The position numbers were made by a program, and so were the translations under genes. A DNA stretch of 11,668 nucleotides. Source: Spirogloea muscicola (taxonomy: Eukaryota; Streptophyta; Zygnematophyceae; Spirogloeales; Spirogloeaceae). The notes under the pieces were generated by a model, which saw nothing but the letters and a program-made list of their open reading frames with translations, made no database searches and had not been told where the DNA came from. Below, one piece after another: positions 1-9,346 of this stretch; the stretch's first letter is position 1; each line of letters begins with the position of its first letter. The stretch covers positions 35,384 to 47,051 of the forward strand of contig WELB01000027.1 of assembly GCA_009602725.1 (NCBI GenBank), in the 5' to 3' direction.

Positions 1-3000
1 GGGCGCGAGGCCGCTGGACTCGGGAGGCGACGACGACGGCGGCGGCAGCGGCGGCGGCGGCAGCGGCGGCAATGGTGCTGCGGGCGCCCGGCTGCGACGC
101 TCGCCATACCACAGAGCGTGAGCCCGAGCGATTAGCCAGAAACTCGGCAGCTCAAGAGCAGCATCGCGGCCAAAAGATTCGAACCTGTACCTTGAGAGTG
201 GACTCGCGGCGAGCTCACTTAAGGCCTCTCGCCGCAGCTTCCCGATGGTGGAGCCCGATGCGAGTCACACCAAGCTGACTGTCGTGCCCGAGGGCCTCGC
301 CGCCATCGCCCGCCTTCCCGGCCCGCTCGCCATCGTCGCGGTCAGTCAACATGCATGCTAATTGGTTTGTATACGACCCTCCTCAGCACCTCCGAGGTTG
401 CGTGATACAGCCCACTTTGCTCCGGCATTGACTCATAGCATCATCATTGCGTCCATGGCGGTCGCTCTTTGGGCGCAGGTCATCGGCCCCTACCGCTCCG
501 GCAAGTCGTTTCTCCTCAACCAGCTGCTCTCACTGTCCTGCGACGAAGGTGCACGCTCAGTAGAGCAGCTCAAGCCCTGCTCCAGTCCAACAGCTCTGGT
601 TTCATACTGGCAGTTTGCCCCCTGCACTCTCTTATTCCAACTCGCCCTGCCTTGTGTTCTAGCGCCCTGTGCTTCACCGAGCCGCAGCCAGTAGAGGGGT
701 CAGTGGCTATGCCTACCCTCACAGCTGGCTCGTCGCGCGGCTCATTGGCTTGCAGGATTTGGCGTGGGCCACATGCGAGACACCAAGACCAAAGGTTCGA
801 TCTCTCACGCTCACGCATGCTGCTCGGAGGTGAAGGATCCTGGCAATGAGCTTTGCATCACTCCTCAAAGCTTGATGTCTCATCTCGAGCTTGATCTCTC
901 ATCTCGAGCTGGCTGCAAATAATTGACGACCTTGGAGCTGTTCATCAACAGAGGTGCCGGGCATAGCTCAAATATGACCCGCTTATGCAGGCATCTGGGC
1001 GTGGGGCGAGCCGACCACGGTGACCGTGGATGGCGTGGAGGCCTCCCTCATCTTCCTCGACACAGAGGGCTTTGAGAGCATCGGCAAGTCCAACGTTTAC
1101 GACGACAGGTCCGTTCAGCTTGCAGGACGTGGCATCTTGTGAGCTGCCATTGGCAGAGTGCAAGAGCAAATGGCCAATAACTTCGCTATCCATCTGCTTT
1201 TGCAGCAGCTTCATCTGATTAAGCACTCAATGCACGAGGACAGGAGAGGGGCAGGTACCAAGCATACAAAGTGACCTCTTCAATTGTCGTCAACTGCAGG
1301 ATTTTTGCTCTTGCTGCCATCTTGAGCTCCGTCCTAGTCTACAACTTACCGGAGACGGTGCGTGCCACTGGTCCCAATTTCATTCCAGCAGAAGCAGTCT
1401 AAACATCAAATACTTGCACTTCAGATGTGCCAACAAGTGCTTGATGCCAAGAAGAGGACGTTGCCAACCTGCGGCCGAGACAGTCCTCTCTTCACTATGC
1501 TTGTTTACAATGTTAAGTAGGACATGAAGTTGCAGGTGAGAGAGGCGGACATTGCAAAGCTCTCATTCGCTGTGGAATTGGCGGAGGAGTTCTATGGGAG
1601 GTTTGTGTGCTATCACAAATGACTGTAGCATCCATTTGAGCTTTCTCTCGTTCTGCCCAGCCGCATGTTTAGCAACATGTGTCAGACATGCAACCTGATC
1701 ATGCAATACTGAGGACAAAGGCATGAATGCATCTGGCTTCTGAACAATGACAAACCAATGCAGCTCTGACTCATCTTGCCTGTTTATTTGTCACAAGTCC
1801 CTAACGTGAAGGTGCAAAGTAGCCCACATGTAGACCTCCGAATCTGACCACTGCCTTTTCTTGTTTTGTGACCAATTGATTCTACACCTTCTACGAACAA
1901 CGCTCGTGCAGGGTAAAGGTACAGTCAGCTTCAACAGAACAGCCCATGTGCATACTGGTGGAGCAGCTTCTGCACTGGCTCAGATGCCTGCTTGCCTGAT
2001 TCGTGAAGCTAGACATGTCTTCAATTGACATGCAGTTTGGCAAGCCACTTTGAATCGTAGCCTAATTCGTAAGTCCACCTGTCATCTAGCAGGGTCGAGA
2101 TAGTACCTTCCAACCAGCGAAGCTCCTTTGGCTCATCCAGAGAGACTTCCTTGGTAAGAGACGCCTGCATCTTGCCACTCCCACTCAATGGGTGCGACCA
2201 TAGACTGAACTTGCTCCCTGTTCTCTTCCAACACCATTGTTTAGAGATTCATATCTAGTTGCATTGTCTTATGCCTGGCGCTCTTTTCAACACCCGCTAT
2301 GATCTCAGAAGGGAAGTCAGTCCAGCAGATGGTGGATGAGGCTCTTGCAACTGTGCCGAATGATTCCGGTGAGCCTTCGGACCAGAGGTTCATTGAGATT
2401 GACTGGGGCATCTGTGTGCTTAGAAGTCATAACACATGGGCATTCCATCTGCAGTCTCTGTATAGTGCGATTGCATCTCTGGCTGTCAGGTACATGTCAT
2501 GCGAGGAGTGGAGGTTCAGGGTTTGTCCATTGCATTCAGTCATGCTCTGACATGACATATTTCTGCTGACTTTCATGTGGTGACAGGGGACCGGGACATA
2601 GAGCAAGTGAGTTTTGCTTGCTGGTTCCACTTTTGACCTCAAATAGCATGTGCATGGTTACTGTAAGCGTTCCATTCGCTTATCTTATCATTACTTGGTA
2701 CAGAATGATTGTTTCTTAGAGGATAAGAGTGACAACGAAGTCTCAGCAGCATGCGTGCATGCATGATGAAAGGTGTTGATACTTAACATTCAGTTTCATG
2801 ATAGCCCAGCATCATGGGGCTCTTGAGTGCTGAGGATTGCAATTCTGCATCACAGGTCAACCAGATACGGAAGTCGCTGGCAGTAATAGGTGGCAACTCC
2901 ACAGCCTTTGGGTTGCGCCAGGTACTCTCCACTTCGCACTCTAGGCCAGGAAGTACAGTCATCAATCTCCTACAAAGGCAGGAAGGGACACTCCGTGAGT

Positions 3001-5358
3001 TGCCTGCTTGTACCAAGAATAGGGGAGTGCCTGTCCGCGTGCAGCCCCACTTGGCTCGCACGAAGCTGTGTGAGCTGGACGACAGTGAGCTGGACGGCGA
3101 GTACATCCGGCAGAGGGGCGAGCTGCGAGAGAAGGTCACCTCCTTGGCCACCCCCAAACTGGTGCAAGGCAAGACCTTGTCAGGCAAGGCCTTTGTTGCT
3201 CTCCTGGAGCAGGTGAGGCTTTGGTCCCTGATGGGCTCACGTCATTTCCTTTAAAACTTCAATGGCAGAAGAGGCTGCATGCTAGGCCTGCAGCAACCAT
3301 CAGCTGAGCACATAAAACGAGTGGCTAAGTGGCAAACTTGTAAGCCTCAGCAATGCTTACATAAGCTGAGATCATGTGGTTGTTTTTGTTTTTGTTTCCC
3401 TTACTTCCGTCCAGAGAACATAGTTATGCCTTGCTCAATCTTGTGTAAGTCATGGTGTGGTTGAATCTTTCATGCAGACAGTGGAGGCCCTGAATAAGGG
3501 CAAAATCCCGTCTGCTGGATCGGTAATAGACGAGTTCAATAGGGCAGTTATGGCCAGGTGCATGGCCGCCTACCGTGAAAGCATGGGCCGCCTTAAGCTG
3601 CCCACGGCTGAGTCCATGCTGGACGAGGCCCACGAGGCTGCCGCAAATAAGGCGAGGGAACTGTTTGAGCTTGAGCGATTTGGGAAGAAAGACCTGCGGC
3701 AAGCCTTGGTGCCGCTCAATGCCGAAATCATGAGCGTGAGTTTCTTGCAGACACCAACTCAGCCACCGACTCATGCTGCTCCTGCTCATGATGCTCTTGC
3801 CTGAGGCCATAGCCTATAAGCTTAAAGGCTTGACAGGAATATGTTTATCATTTGTTGATGAGCAAATCACTCATAGCCACAACCACCATGGATCTGCAGA
3901 GTGTGCTAGTTGTGATTACATAATTCTTATGTAATTAAGTAAAATTACTGCTTGATTGCAGCGGCAAGTTAGCCTCTCTCTTAGCTAGTTGCTGACGCTT
4001 CAAGTTGCCCAATGGCACAGGCTTATGACCAGCTCAGGGAGGCCAACGTCTTCGAGTCGTCAAAAGCCTGCCAAAATACCTATGCCGATTGCGACGATGC
4101 AGTGAGCTCGCTGCAGAACATGCGCCTCCCATCGATGGCCAAGTTTGAGTCTGTGTTCTCCAAGTGCAACAAGACCTCGGAGAGGGTCTGCACAGGCCCA
4201 TTGAAAGATTACTACCATGACAGATTGCAGAAGGTAGTGACAGGGGTGCTGCATTTTGCTGCACACACTTACTTTGATTGTCTCATTGCTTGGACTGAAA
4301 GAGAGAATTGTGTAACTTACGGAATGGTCAGCATTGTGTCATCGACATCTATTATCTGTGTTGTGCAACCTACTATTGCAACTGAGATCATGCAGGGTGT
4401 TGTGGATCTACTTTCAGTACTTCCAGTACTTTCAGTACTTTCTTCTTTTTCAGTACATACATTCAATCTGCTATTTGCTGCAGAGTGCAGAGGACTGGCA
4501 TGCACTTCCTGATCCAGGACATGTTGGTTGCAGATGTGGATAAGAGAGCGAGCACAGTTCGTGAAGGACTACAACCAACGGCTGTTCAATTGGCTCGTGG
4601 TCTTCTCTCTTGTCATGGTTGTGATGGCCAGGTGGGGTCTCGCAGTGCTTGACTTATTGGCACGGCAAACCCCCAATGTCAGACATCGAGAAGCTTGCGA
4701 ACGTCTCACCACTGAAGTGCTGTTTGGTCAATATGGTGTATCAACGATGCATGCAAGTGCATGCATCATGTTATGCCAATGTTTCTGAGCTTCTTATAGA
4801 GTGATCTCACGTGATTTCATGCCGAAGCAGATTCTTCCTCAAGTGGGCCATCTTGGAGATCTGTGCGTGGGCCCTGTTCGTCTTCTTGGAGACATACATG
4901 CGAATGTTCTCGTCACCCGAAGGACTCAAGAACAATGACACCTGGCGCACGGTCATTGCGGTCTGGGAGGCTGTGGTGTTCAATCCCATCCTCGACCTTG
5001 ACAGGTGCTAGTCTCTTTTCCTCAGCCACCACGTGCTGAATGTCTCGGGCTGGCGATTGGGCTGCATATGTCGTTCCCCGGCCCAATAGCCTCTGGCGGC
5101 CTTGACTTGTTCGGTATGTCCATGCTTCTACTTCTGAAATTGACTTTGGTCCACTAAGGCTTTGAGGAGATGTTGATTTCCCAAGCTGTGCTTTCACCCA
5201 GATGGGCAGTCCCCTTGGCTTGGCTTCTGCTGCTCTCCCTCGTGCTGTGTCGGTATCAGCGGTGGCAGAAGCAGCGGCAGAAGAAGGGCAAGAAGGCGTC
5301 CATCCTACCAATTTCGGAGCCACTGAAGAGTACATCGTCCAGATATGGACGCCGCTAG
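1..5358 (+). CDS. Guanylate-binding protein (GBP/atlastin-like large GTPase), 5' partial, 18 exons
   Basis: Exons I place: 1-117, 238-340, 479-548, 756-794, 991-1108, 1300-1357, 1536-1600, 1912-1918, 2093-2153, 2309-2368, 2587-2606, 2856-2921, 3045-3212, 3478-3735, 4021-4233, 4534-4631, 4831-5004, 5202-5358. All introns are GT-AG and phases agree throughout, giving 616 residues from base 2 to TAG. Seen: P-loop GPYRSGKS (residues 76-83), switch I region RDTKTKG (104-110), G3 DTEG (133-136), the GBP/atlastin RD motif in LIQRDF (206-211), a helical middle, then hydrophobic segments near 492-510, 512-526 and 566-581 and a basic tail (KQRQKKGKK). Known of the family: dynamin-like GTPases that dimerise on GTP and act on membranes. 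Plant members share this C-terminal membrane part. Inference: an anchored endomembrane GTPase. The N-terminal 30 residues are a Gly/Asp/Ser linker. The true start lies upstream of the window. Confidence 0.94.
37..70 (+). repeat. GGC-rich low-complexity tract coding for a Gly/Ser linker
   Basis: Tandem ggc/agc triplets inside GBP exon 1. In the coding frame they give mostly glycine with a few serines, just before the conserved RAFP-VEPD entry to the GTPase domain. This is likely a flexible linker and a region prone to length change. Confidence 0.8.
870..907. repeat. 19-bp tandem repeat, two copies, in GBP intron 4
   Basis: Two adjacent 19-base units (870-888 and 889-907) of the form gcttgatNtctcatctcga differ at one base. 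They lie in the intron between the exons at 756-794 and 991-1108. No function is apparent. Confidence 0.85.
1912..1918 (+). other. 7-nt micro-exon (exon 8) of the GBP gene
   Basis: Exon 7 ends at 1600 in phase 2 and exon 9 starts at 2093 in phase 0. No direct join of these two keeps both frames. A seven-base block at 1912-1918, preceded by AG and followed by GT, completes an Arg codon and adds Val-Lys. This gives a GRVKGRD run, which fits the conserved G-R-V-K-G sequence of plant GBPs as I remember it. No other AG near 2093 repairs the phase. Confidence 0.75.
4412..4438. repeat. 9-bp tandem repeat (tttcagtac), three copies, in GBP intron 15
   Basis: Three 9-base units at 4412-4420, 4421-4429 and 4430-4438, the middle one with a single change. 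A fourth ttcagtac follows after a short pyrimidine run. The tract lies about 100 bases upstream of the acceptor at 4532-4533 and adds pyrimidines to that intron. Confidence 0.85.
4746..4767. repeat. Perfect 10-bp inverted repeat in GBP intron 16
   Basis: Arms gatgcatgca (4746-4755) and tgcatgcatc (4758-4767) are separated by two bases and are fully complementary. The hairpin or cruciform lies within the intron at 4632-4830. Alternating purine-pyrimidine tgcatgca sequence also occurs near 2751-2765 in another intron. Confidence 0.8.
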
Positions 5359-5823
5359 GCAGCCCAGATTGGTGCGTTGACATTAGTTCGAGCATAGCAG
5401 CTCTCAAGAGGAGGAAGAGGAGGCAAAGGACTGGACAACACATTGGTTGAGCATGACCTTTGCCCCTTTAGAAGACATGATGCTAAGGCCGTCTTTCCTG
5501 TATTCACCACAGTCCTCTATGCCGAGGCATTGCGATCCTCGGCACAGTGCTTGCTTGCCATTCGGCATCTGCGAGTTTGCATAGGTACTCGAGTTAGCTA
5601 TCACTGATTGGCGCTCGCCCCATTCTTTTGGAGCTTCTGAGCTCCTTATCCCTTCCCTCATTAGTACAAGCTCAGTAATCAACTTTGCCCATATGCCAGT
5701 AAGTTATGGTGGCCTCCTCTGATGCGGTGATATGACGCTGCTCTTGATTGCCCGGGTCGTCCAAGCTTGTCTTTGGGCGTCAAGCTTTCGATTCAAGCAT
5801 CTACCTCTGTGCAAAGAAGAGAA
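5359..5823. other. Intergenic stretch after the GBP stop
   Basis: No convincing coding frame on either strand. It holds the GBP 3' flank and part of the region upstream of the LarC gene. A short hairpin sits at 5521-5543, with arms gccgagg and cctcggc and a 9-base loop. I see no TGTAA motif here. Confidence 0.5.
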
Positions 5824-5862
5824 GACTCTTCCAGTAGAGGGCGATGGCTGTGATTGGCCAGC
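5824..5862 (+). repeat. Left copy of a 39-bp inverted repeat flanking the LarC gene
   Basis: This 39-base stretch (begins gactcttccagtag, ends gattggccagc) matches the reverse complement of 8630-8668 at 37 of 39 positions. Weaker similarity continues on the LarC side for roughly 35 bases. The copy faces inward towards LarC. It contains an ATTGG (reverse CCAAT) core, so a promoter role is also possible. Confidence 0.85.
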
Positions 5863-5977
5863 TTAGAAGAAACGAATGAACGTAGTTCGAAGGGGCCAAA
5901 TAAGCAATGAAACACACAGCGACTCAAGTGGCCACTCTGTGCTGCGGTCTCAGAGCCGGTGGAGCTCAGAGTATCGC

Positions 5978-6130
5978 ATGCGCTTGGCCGTCTCGCTGCA
6001 GAGGTCCATGGCCCGTGCGCTGCACCTTCGTGCCGGGAGAGCCCTCGCTGCTGCCTCTGGCTCTGTCCAGGGGACCCACTTCCAGGACCCTAGCCTCTCT
6101 GATTTGCGGCTGCTTAGCAGGGGTTACTGA
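5978..6130 (+). other. Open frame with a targeting-peptide-like start; possible 5' exon of the LarC gene
   Basis: From ATG 5978 the frame reads MRLAVSLQRSMARALHLRAG and continues rich in Ala, Arg, Leu and Ser with few acidic residues, then stops at 6128-6130. That composition resembles a mitochondrial or plastid presequence. A pyrimidine-rich stretch that looks like an intron 3' end follows (about 6138-6245). A join from a donor near 6122 to an acceptor at 6345 would keep the LarC frame, but I cannot prove it. It could equally be 5' untranslated sequence. Confidence 0.3.
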
Positions 6131-6158
6131 GTAATTTGTAGCTGCTTTCTTTCTTTGT

Positions 6159-8409
6159 GTGCTTTGGTTTCTTAGCGCTTCCTCTGGCTTCCTCTGGCCC
6201 CCTTCTCGTTCTTTGTTCATTCTTTTTTGGGCTGGCTTGTCCAGCCCCTATCCTCAATGGGCGAGCCCTTTCTTCAGACTGAGCAGCCGTCCACCGCCTG
6301 AGCCGAGCTTCGGTGGTTGCCTCAGTGGTTTGCCGACTGGGGCAGCTGCGCCGGCTCCGGCGCCAGTGCCACGAGCAAGCTGCGCCAGAGGGCCTCCAGC
6401 AGAAGCCATGCAGGCGGCCTCGAGCCGTTGGCACGGTCTCCGGCTGGCGGCGGAGCTGCCGGCCGGCACCCACCACGTCGGCCGCCGCTGCGGATCCGGC
6501 GTGCGGCGGCGCCAGCTCCGCCGTGCCGCCCTGGTGGTGTGCCATGGCGGCCACCATAAGCACGGCCATGACCATAAGCATCGCCACAGCAGCGGTAATG
6601 AGCACAGCCACGACCACGACCACGACCACGGCCTTGGGCACAGCCACAGCCACGGCCACAGCCACAGCCACAGCCACAGCCAAAGCCATGACGACAATGC
6701 CAAGTCCGATGGCAGCAGCCGGCCCGCCACAGCCTCTGTGCTGGTGGCCGAGGACCCAGCTGCGCGGCCGCACACCCATGATGGCGGCCTCGTGTTCGTC
6801 GCCGACTCGTGGGCTCCAAGGTGCGGTCCGCTTGCGCAGGGCGAGGGCCACGGCCAGGTCCTGTTCCTGGACGGGCACGCCGCCGGGATCGCCGGCGACA
6901 TGCTGGTGGCCGCGCTGCTGGATCTGGGCGTGCCGCCGCAGCGCCTCGCCGACGGCCTCGCCGGCCTCCAGGGCCTCGGCGGCTTCCGTGCCCGCGTGCG
7001 CGGCGTGCAGCGCTCGGCCATCGCCGCACCCAGGTGGGCTTCACTTTGAGCTCCTACTTTTCCTCTAACTATGCCATAACACTGAACCCCAAACTGTGAA
7101 CCCCTAATTTACCTCTAACTAAAGTCTTATTCTATACCCTGAACTCTGAACTCTGAACTCTGACACTGACATCAGATCCTGAAGAAAATTAGAAAACTCA
7201 AGCCTTGGGTTGCATGCCATATGTGATGGCGCCAGGCACCGACTGATAGCGTGATCGTCGGAGCCCCAGCTTTGAGGTCCTGGAGGACGCGCCGCAGCCG
7301 TTCCGCACGTACGCGGAGATTGCCGTCATGCTGGACCAGGCGGGCACGCTGACGAGCGGGGCCCGGGAGCTGGCGCAGGCGGCCTTCCGCCTCCTCGCAG
7401 AGGCCGAAGCTGCCGTCCACGGGGTGGACGTAGCCTCCGTCCACTTCCACGAGGTGACCCTTGCTTACTTCTACAGAGTCAGACATTGCCTCAGGACTTC
7501 ATATACAATGTCAAAGTTGTACTAAATTATATATCTCTTAGCCTCATCTTGGTTACTCGTGGTACGGTCACGGAAAGTCCATATGGAGTTGGGGCTGCTG
7601 CCGTGCCTCGAACTGCAAATATTGCACACCATCAATGGGCACGCTTCATTGCAGGTGGGTGCAGTTGACTCCATTGTTGACATCGTGGCGGCTGCCATTG
7701 GCGTGGACTACATCGGCCCCACGTCGACGTGCGTATCGCCACTGCCCATGGGGCGGGGCATCATCCGCGGAGCTGCGCATGGGCCGTTGCCCTGCCCGGC
7801 CCCCGCGACGCTTGCCATCCTCTGCCGGTGAGGTGGCAAATTCCTAGACTATTTAAGCCCCTCAGCTATAAGCCTCAAGGCCTCATCGCTAGGCCCAGGA
7901 CACATGCTGATGCTCATGACCCACTTGCGGCAGCTGATCGTGACTCTGCGAGAGACTGCAGAACTTATCCACTCAGTACATATGGCCCGTCAGCGCCTTC
8001 CTTACAAATGCAGTGGCTCTCCATGTCCGTATACGACAATAAGTCTTGTGAGTGTAATTGCTAACATTTACATTGATTGATGTCAAGCAACCTGTCCTCA
8101 TACGTGCACTATGGCAGGTGCAAGATACCGACGTACAATGCACAGTGTGACGGCGAGCTTGTCACGCCCACTGGGGCCTGCCTCGCAGGCGCCATAGCCT
8201 CGCCATCCTTCACTTCGGCCACCATGGATCACCCGTCAGAAGAGTGGGCGCCAGTGGTGGCATCTGCTTGGCCCGCCATTGTGCCAACGCGGTGCTCATA
8301 CGGCGCTGGGTCCAGGGACCGGCCTGACCGCCCCAACCTGCTGCGACTCGTCCTCGGCACTCCGATGGCGGGCAACTCACACATGAGCATACAGACCAAT
8401 GGCAGATGA
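6159..8409 (+). CDS. larC: LarC-like nickel-pincer cofactor (nickel insertion) protein with a His-rich N-terminal region; lacks the LarC2 domain
   Basis: Exons: 6159-7033, 7270-7453, 7655-7827, 8118-8409, all GT-AG with consistent phase, about 507 residues if the first in-frame ATG (6159) is used. ATG 6408 or a spliced upstream exon are alternatives. Seen: a His-rich stretch at residues 129-177 (21 His in 49), then the LarC core from about residue 234 (LFLDGHAAGIAGDMLVAALL), PFRTYAEI, VHFHEVGAVDSIVDIV across the exon 2/3 junction, SPLPMGRG, HGPLPCPAPATLAIL, GELVTPTGA and YGAGSRDRPDRPNLLRLVLG, then TGA at 8407-8409. Known: LarC inserts Ni into the pyridinium bisthiocarboxylate nucleotide to form the lactate-racemase cofactor, in a CTP-dependent reaction. 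Odd: the protein stops where LarC2 would begin. Exon 1 is more GC-rich than the GBP exons. Confidence 0.9.
6603..6689 (+). repeat. Hexamer-like (ccacag/ccacga) minisatellite coding the His-Ser/His-Asp tract
   Basis: Imperfect ccacag, ccacgg and ccacga units run in tandem in LarC exon 1. They encode alternating His-Ser and His-Asp dipeptides in the coding frame. The tract probably grew by slippage. Antisense and shifted frames through it stay open only because of this repeat. Confidence 0.85.
7081..7165 (+). repeat. Degenerate telomere-like heptamers in LarC intron 1
   Basis: The run is rich in variants of CCCTAAA: gaacccc, aacccctaa, then ccctgaa followed by ctctgaa, ctctgaa and ctctgac in exact 7-base register (about 7138-7165). 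It lies in the intron 7034-7269 and begins about 45 bases after the donor. The C-rich strand is the sense strand of the gene. Confidence 0.65.
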
Positions 8410-8527
8410 GGCCATATGATGCTTTCAGCCCTCTATTGCAAAGTGCGTGAGAATCCCTAATGCATCTCAATCCGTCTGGGAGAACGCTGCGACTTTTGCA
8501 AGCATTCCCTGACAGGCCAGCGCCAGA

Positions 8528-8550
8528 TGTAATCGCTGTAATGGCTGTAA
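8528..8550 (+). terminator. Triple TGTAA motif, candidate poly(A) signal of the LarC gene
   Basis: TGTAA occurs at 8528-8532, 8537-8541 and 8546-8550, evenly spaced by nine bases within a short ctgtaatgg tandem repeat, 119-141 bases after the LarC stop. TGTAA is the usual polyadenylation signal in chlorophyte algae. The other two genes show no such motif nearby, so the assignment is tentative. Confidence 0.4.
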
Positions 8551-8629
8551 TGGGGCCGACTGCAGTCAGCCAATTTTTGGCTGCTCCTCAGAGACTGCTC
8601 TTGGAAATTTTGTTGACTCCTTTTTCTGG

Positions 8630-8668
8630 GCTGGCCAATCACAGCCATCGCTCGCTACTGGAAGAGTC
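8630..8668 (-). repeat. Right copy of the 39-bp inverted repeat flanking the LarC gene
   Basis: Read on the - strand this matches 5824-5862 at 37 of 39 bases, with the two differences in adjacent positions of the ccagtagNgN segment. It points inward, 221 bases beyond the LarC stop. The two copies span 2845 bp and enclose the whole LarC gene. I see no clear target-site duplication outside them. Confidence 0.85.
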
Positions 8669-9346
8669 GCTCTCTCGTGGATAAGTGACTTTCTCAAAGA
8701 CTTTGAGATAGATGAAAACGGACGACTCCGAGCACAATGCGGCAATGAGGTAGTTGTGATGGACTCTGAATAATCAAGCTGTGGGCCAGTCACCATGTTG
8801 AAGCGACCACTGAGAGTTTGTTAGAGCAAGTACTAAGAAACGCTTATTAATAACAAATGCTTGATGGATAACAAAAGAGCAATGAAGGTAACAACGAAGC
8901 CACGTGTGCTCCTCGCACGATGGAGGCGGCATTCTGTGGATAGGCCTCCATATCCAAGGACAGTGCAAGAAGGAAGCGCAGCAATCATAAGGTCCTCCGG
9001 TCTGAGGTGCTGGCCTGATAACTGTGGTATAGGCTGGACCCCAGAAGTGGTCAAAGCTGGTGAGCTGAGCCCGAGAAACAATACTTGGGAGGTATGCTCT
9101 TGCTGCGCTTCAAGTATTGCCCCTGCTTTCCGTGAGAGGGTTTAGCAGGGGTTACCCAATATTTTGTTGTACACTCGTCAAGGCTGGCACGAGGCAGCCG
9201 AGTCTGCAGCTCCAAGAAATGTGACTGTTATGACATGAAGCTCGGGGCTCTCCAATTTGACGGCGTCAAAGGAGACGCGAGGAAAGGCCTTGCCAGTGAG
9301 CATGAGGCGCCAAAACTCCACGCTTGATAGTGGCACGAGACCAGCT

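Larger units (their letters stand above)
8410..9346. other. Intergenic gap between the convergent LarC and glycosyltransferase genes
   Basis: It holds both genes' 3' flanks, a TGTAA cluster, the right copy of the 39-bp repeat and a hairpin at 9120-9151 (arms cccctgct and agcagggg). A 14-base word, ttagcaggggttac, occurs here at 9142-9155 and again at 6114-6127. One frame, 8513-8770 (+), is open for 86 codons without an ATG, and I recognise no family in it. No LarC2 motif is visible in the three + frames. Confidence 0.55.

Noticed and set aside
72-278. 68-codon frame with ATG near the window start
   Set aside because: It runs through a GT-AG intron (118-237). The frame starting at base 2 joins in phase to the conserved RAFP-VEPD region of GBPs instead.
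4412-4438. CRISPR-like array
   Set aside because: Units are only nine bases with no spacers, inside a eukaryotic intron.
6114-7044. Three long antisense open frames (240-255 residues) opposite LarC exon 1
   Set aside because: They exist because of the high GC content and the ccacag repeat. Their translations are simple runs of Trp/Leu, Val/Ala or Arg/Gly, while the + frame shows clear LarC motifs.
8350-9346. A missing LarC2 exon downstream of LarC
   Set aside because: The last GT before the stop (8350-8351) would break the conserved RLVLG sequence. I see no LarC2-type sequence in any + frame up to the convergent gene.
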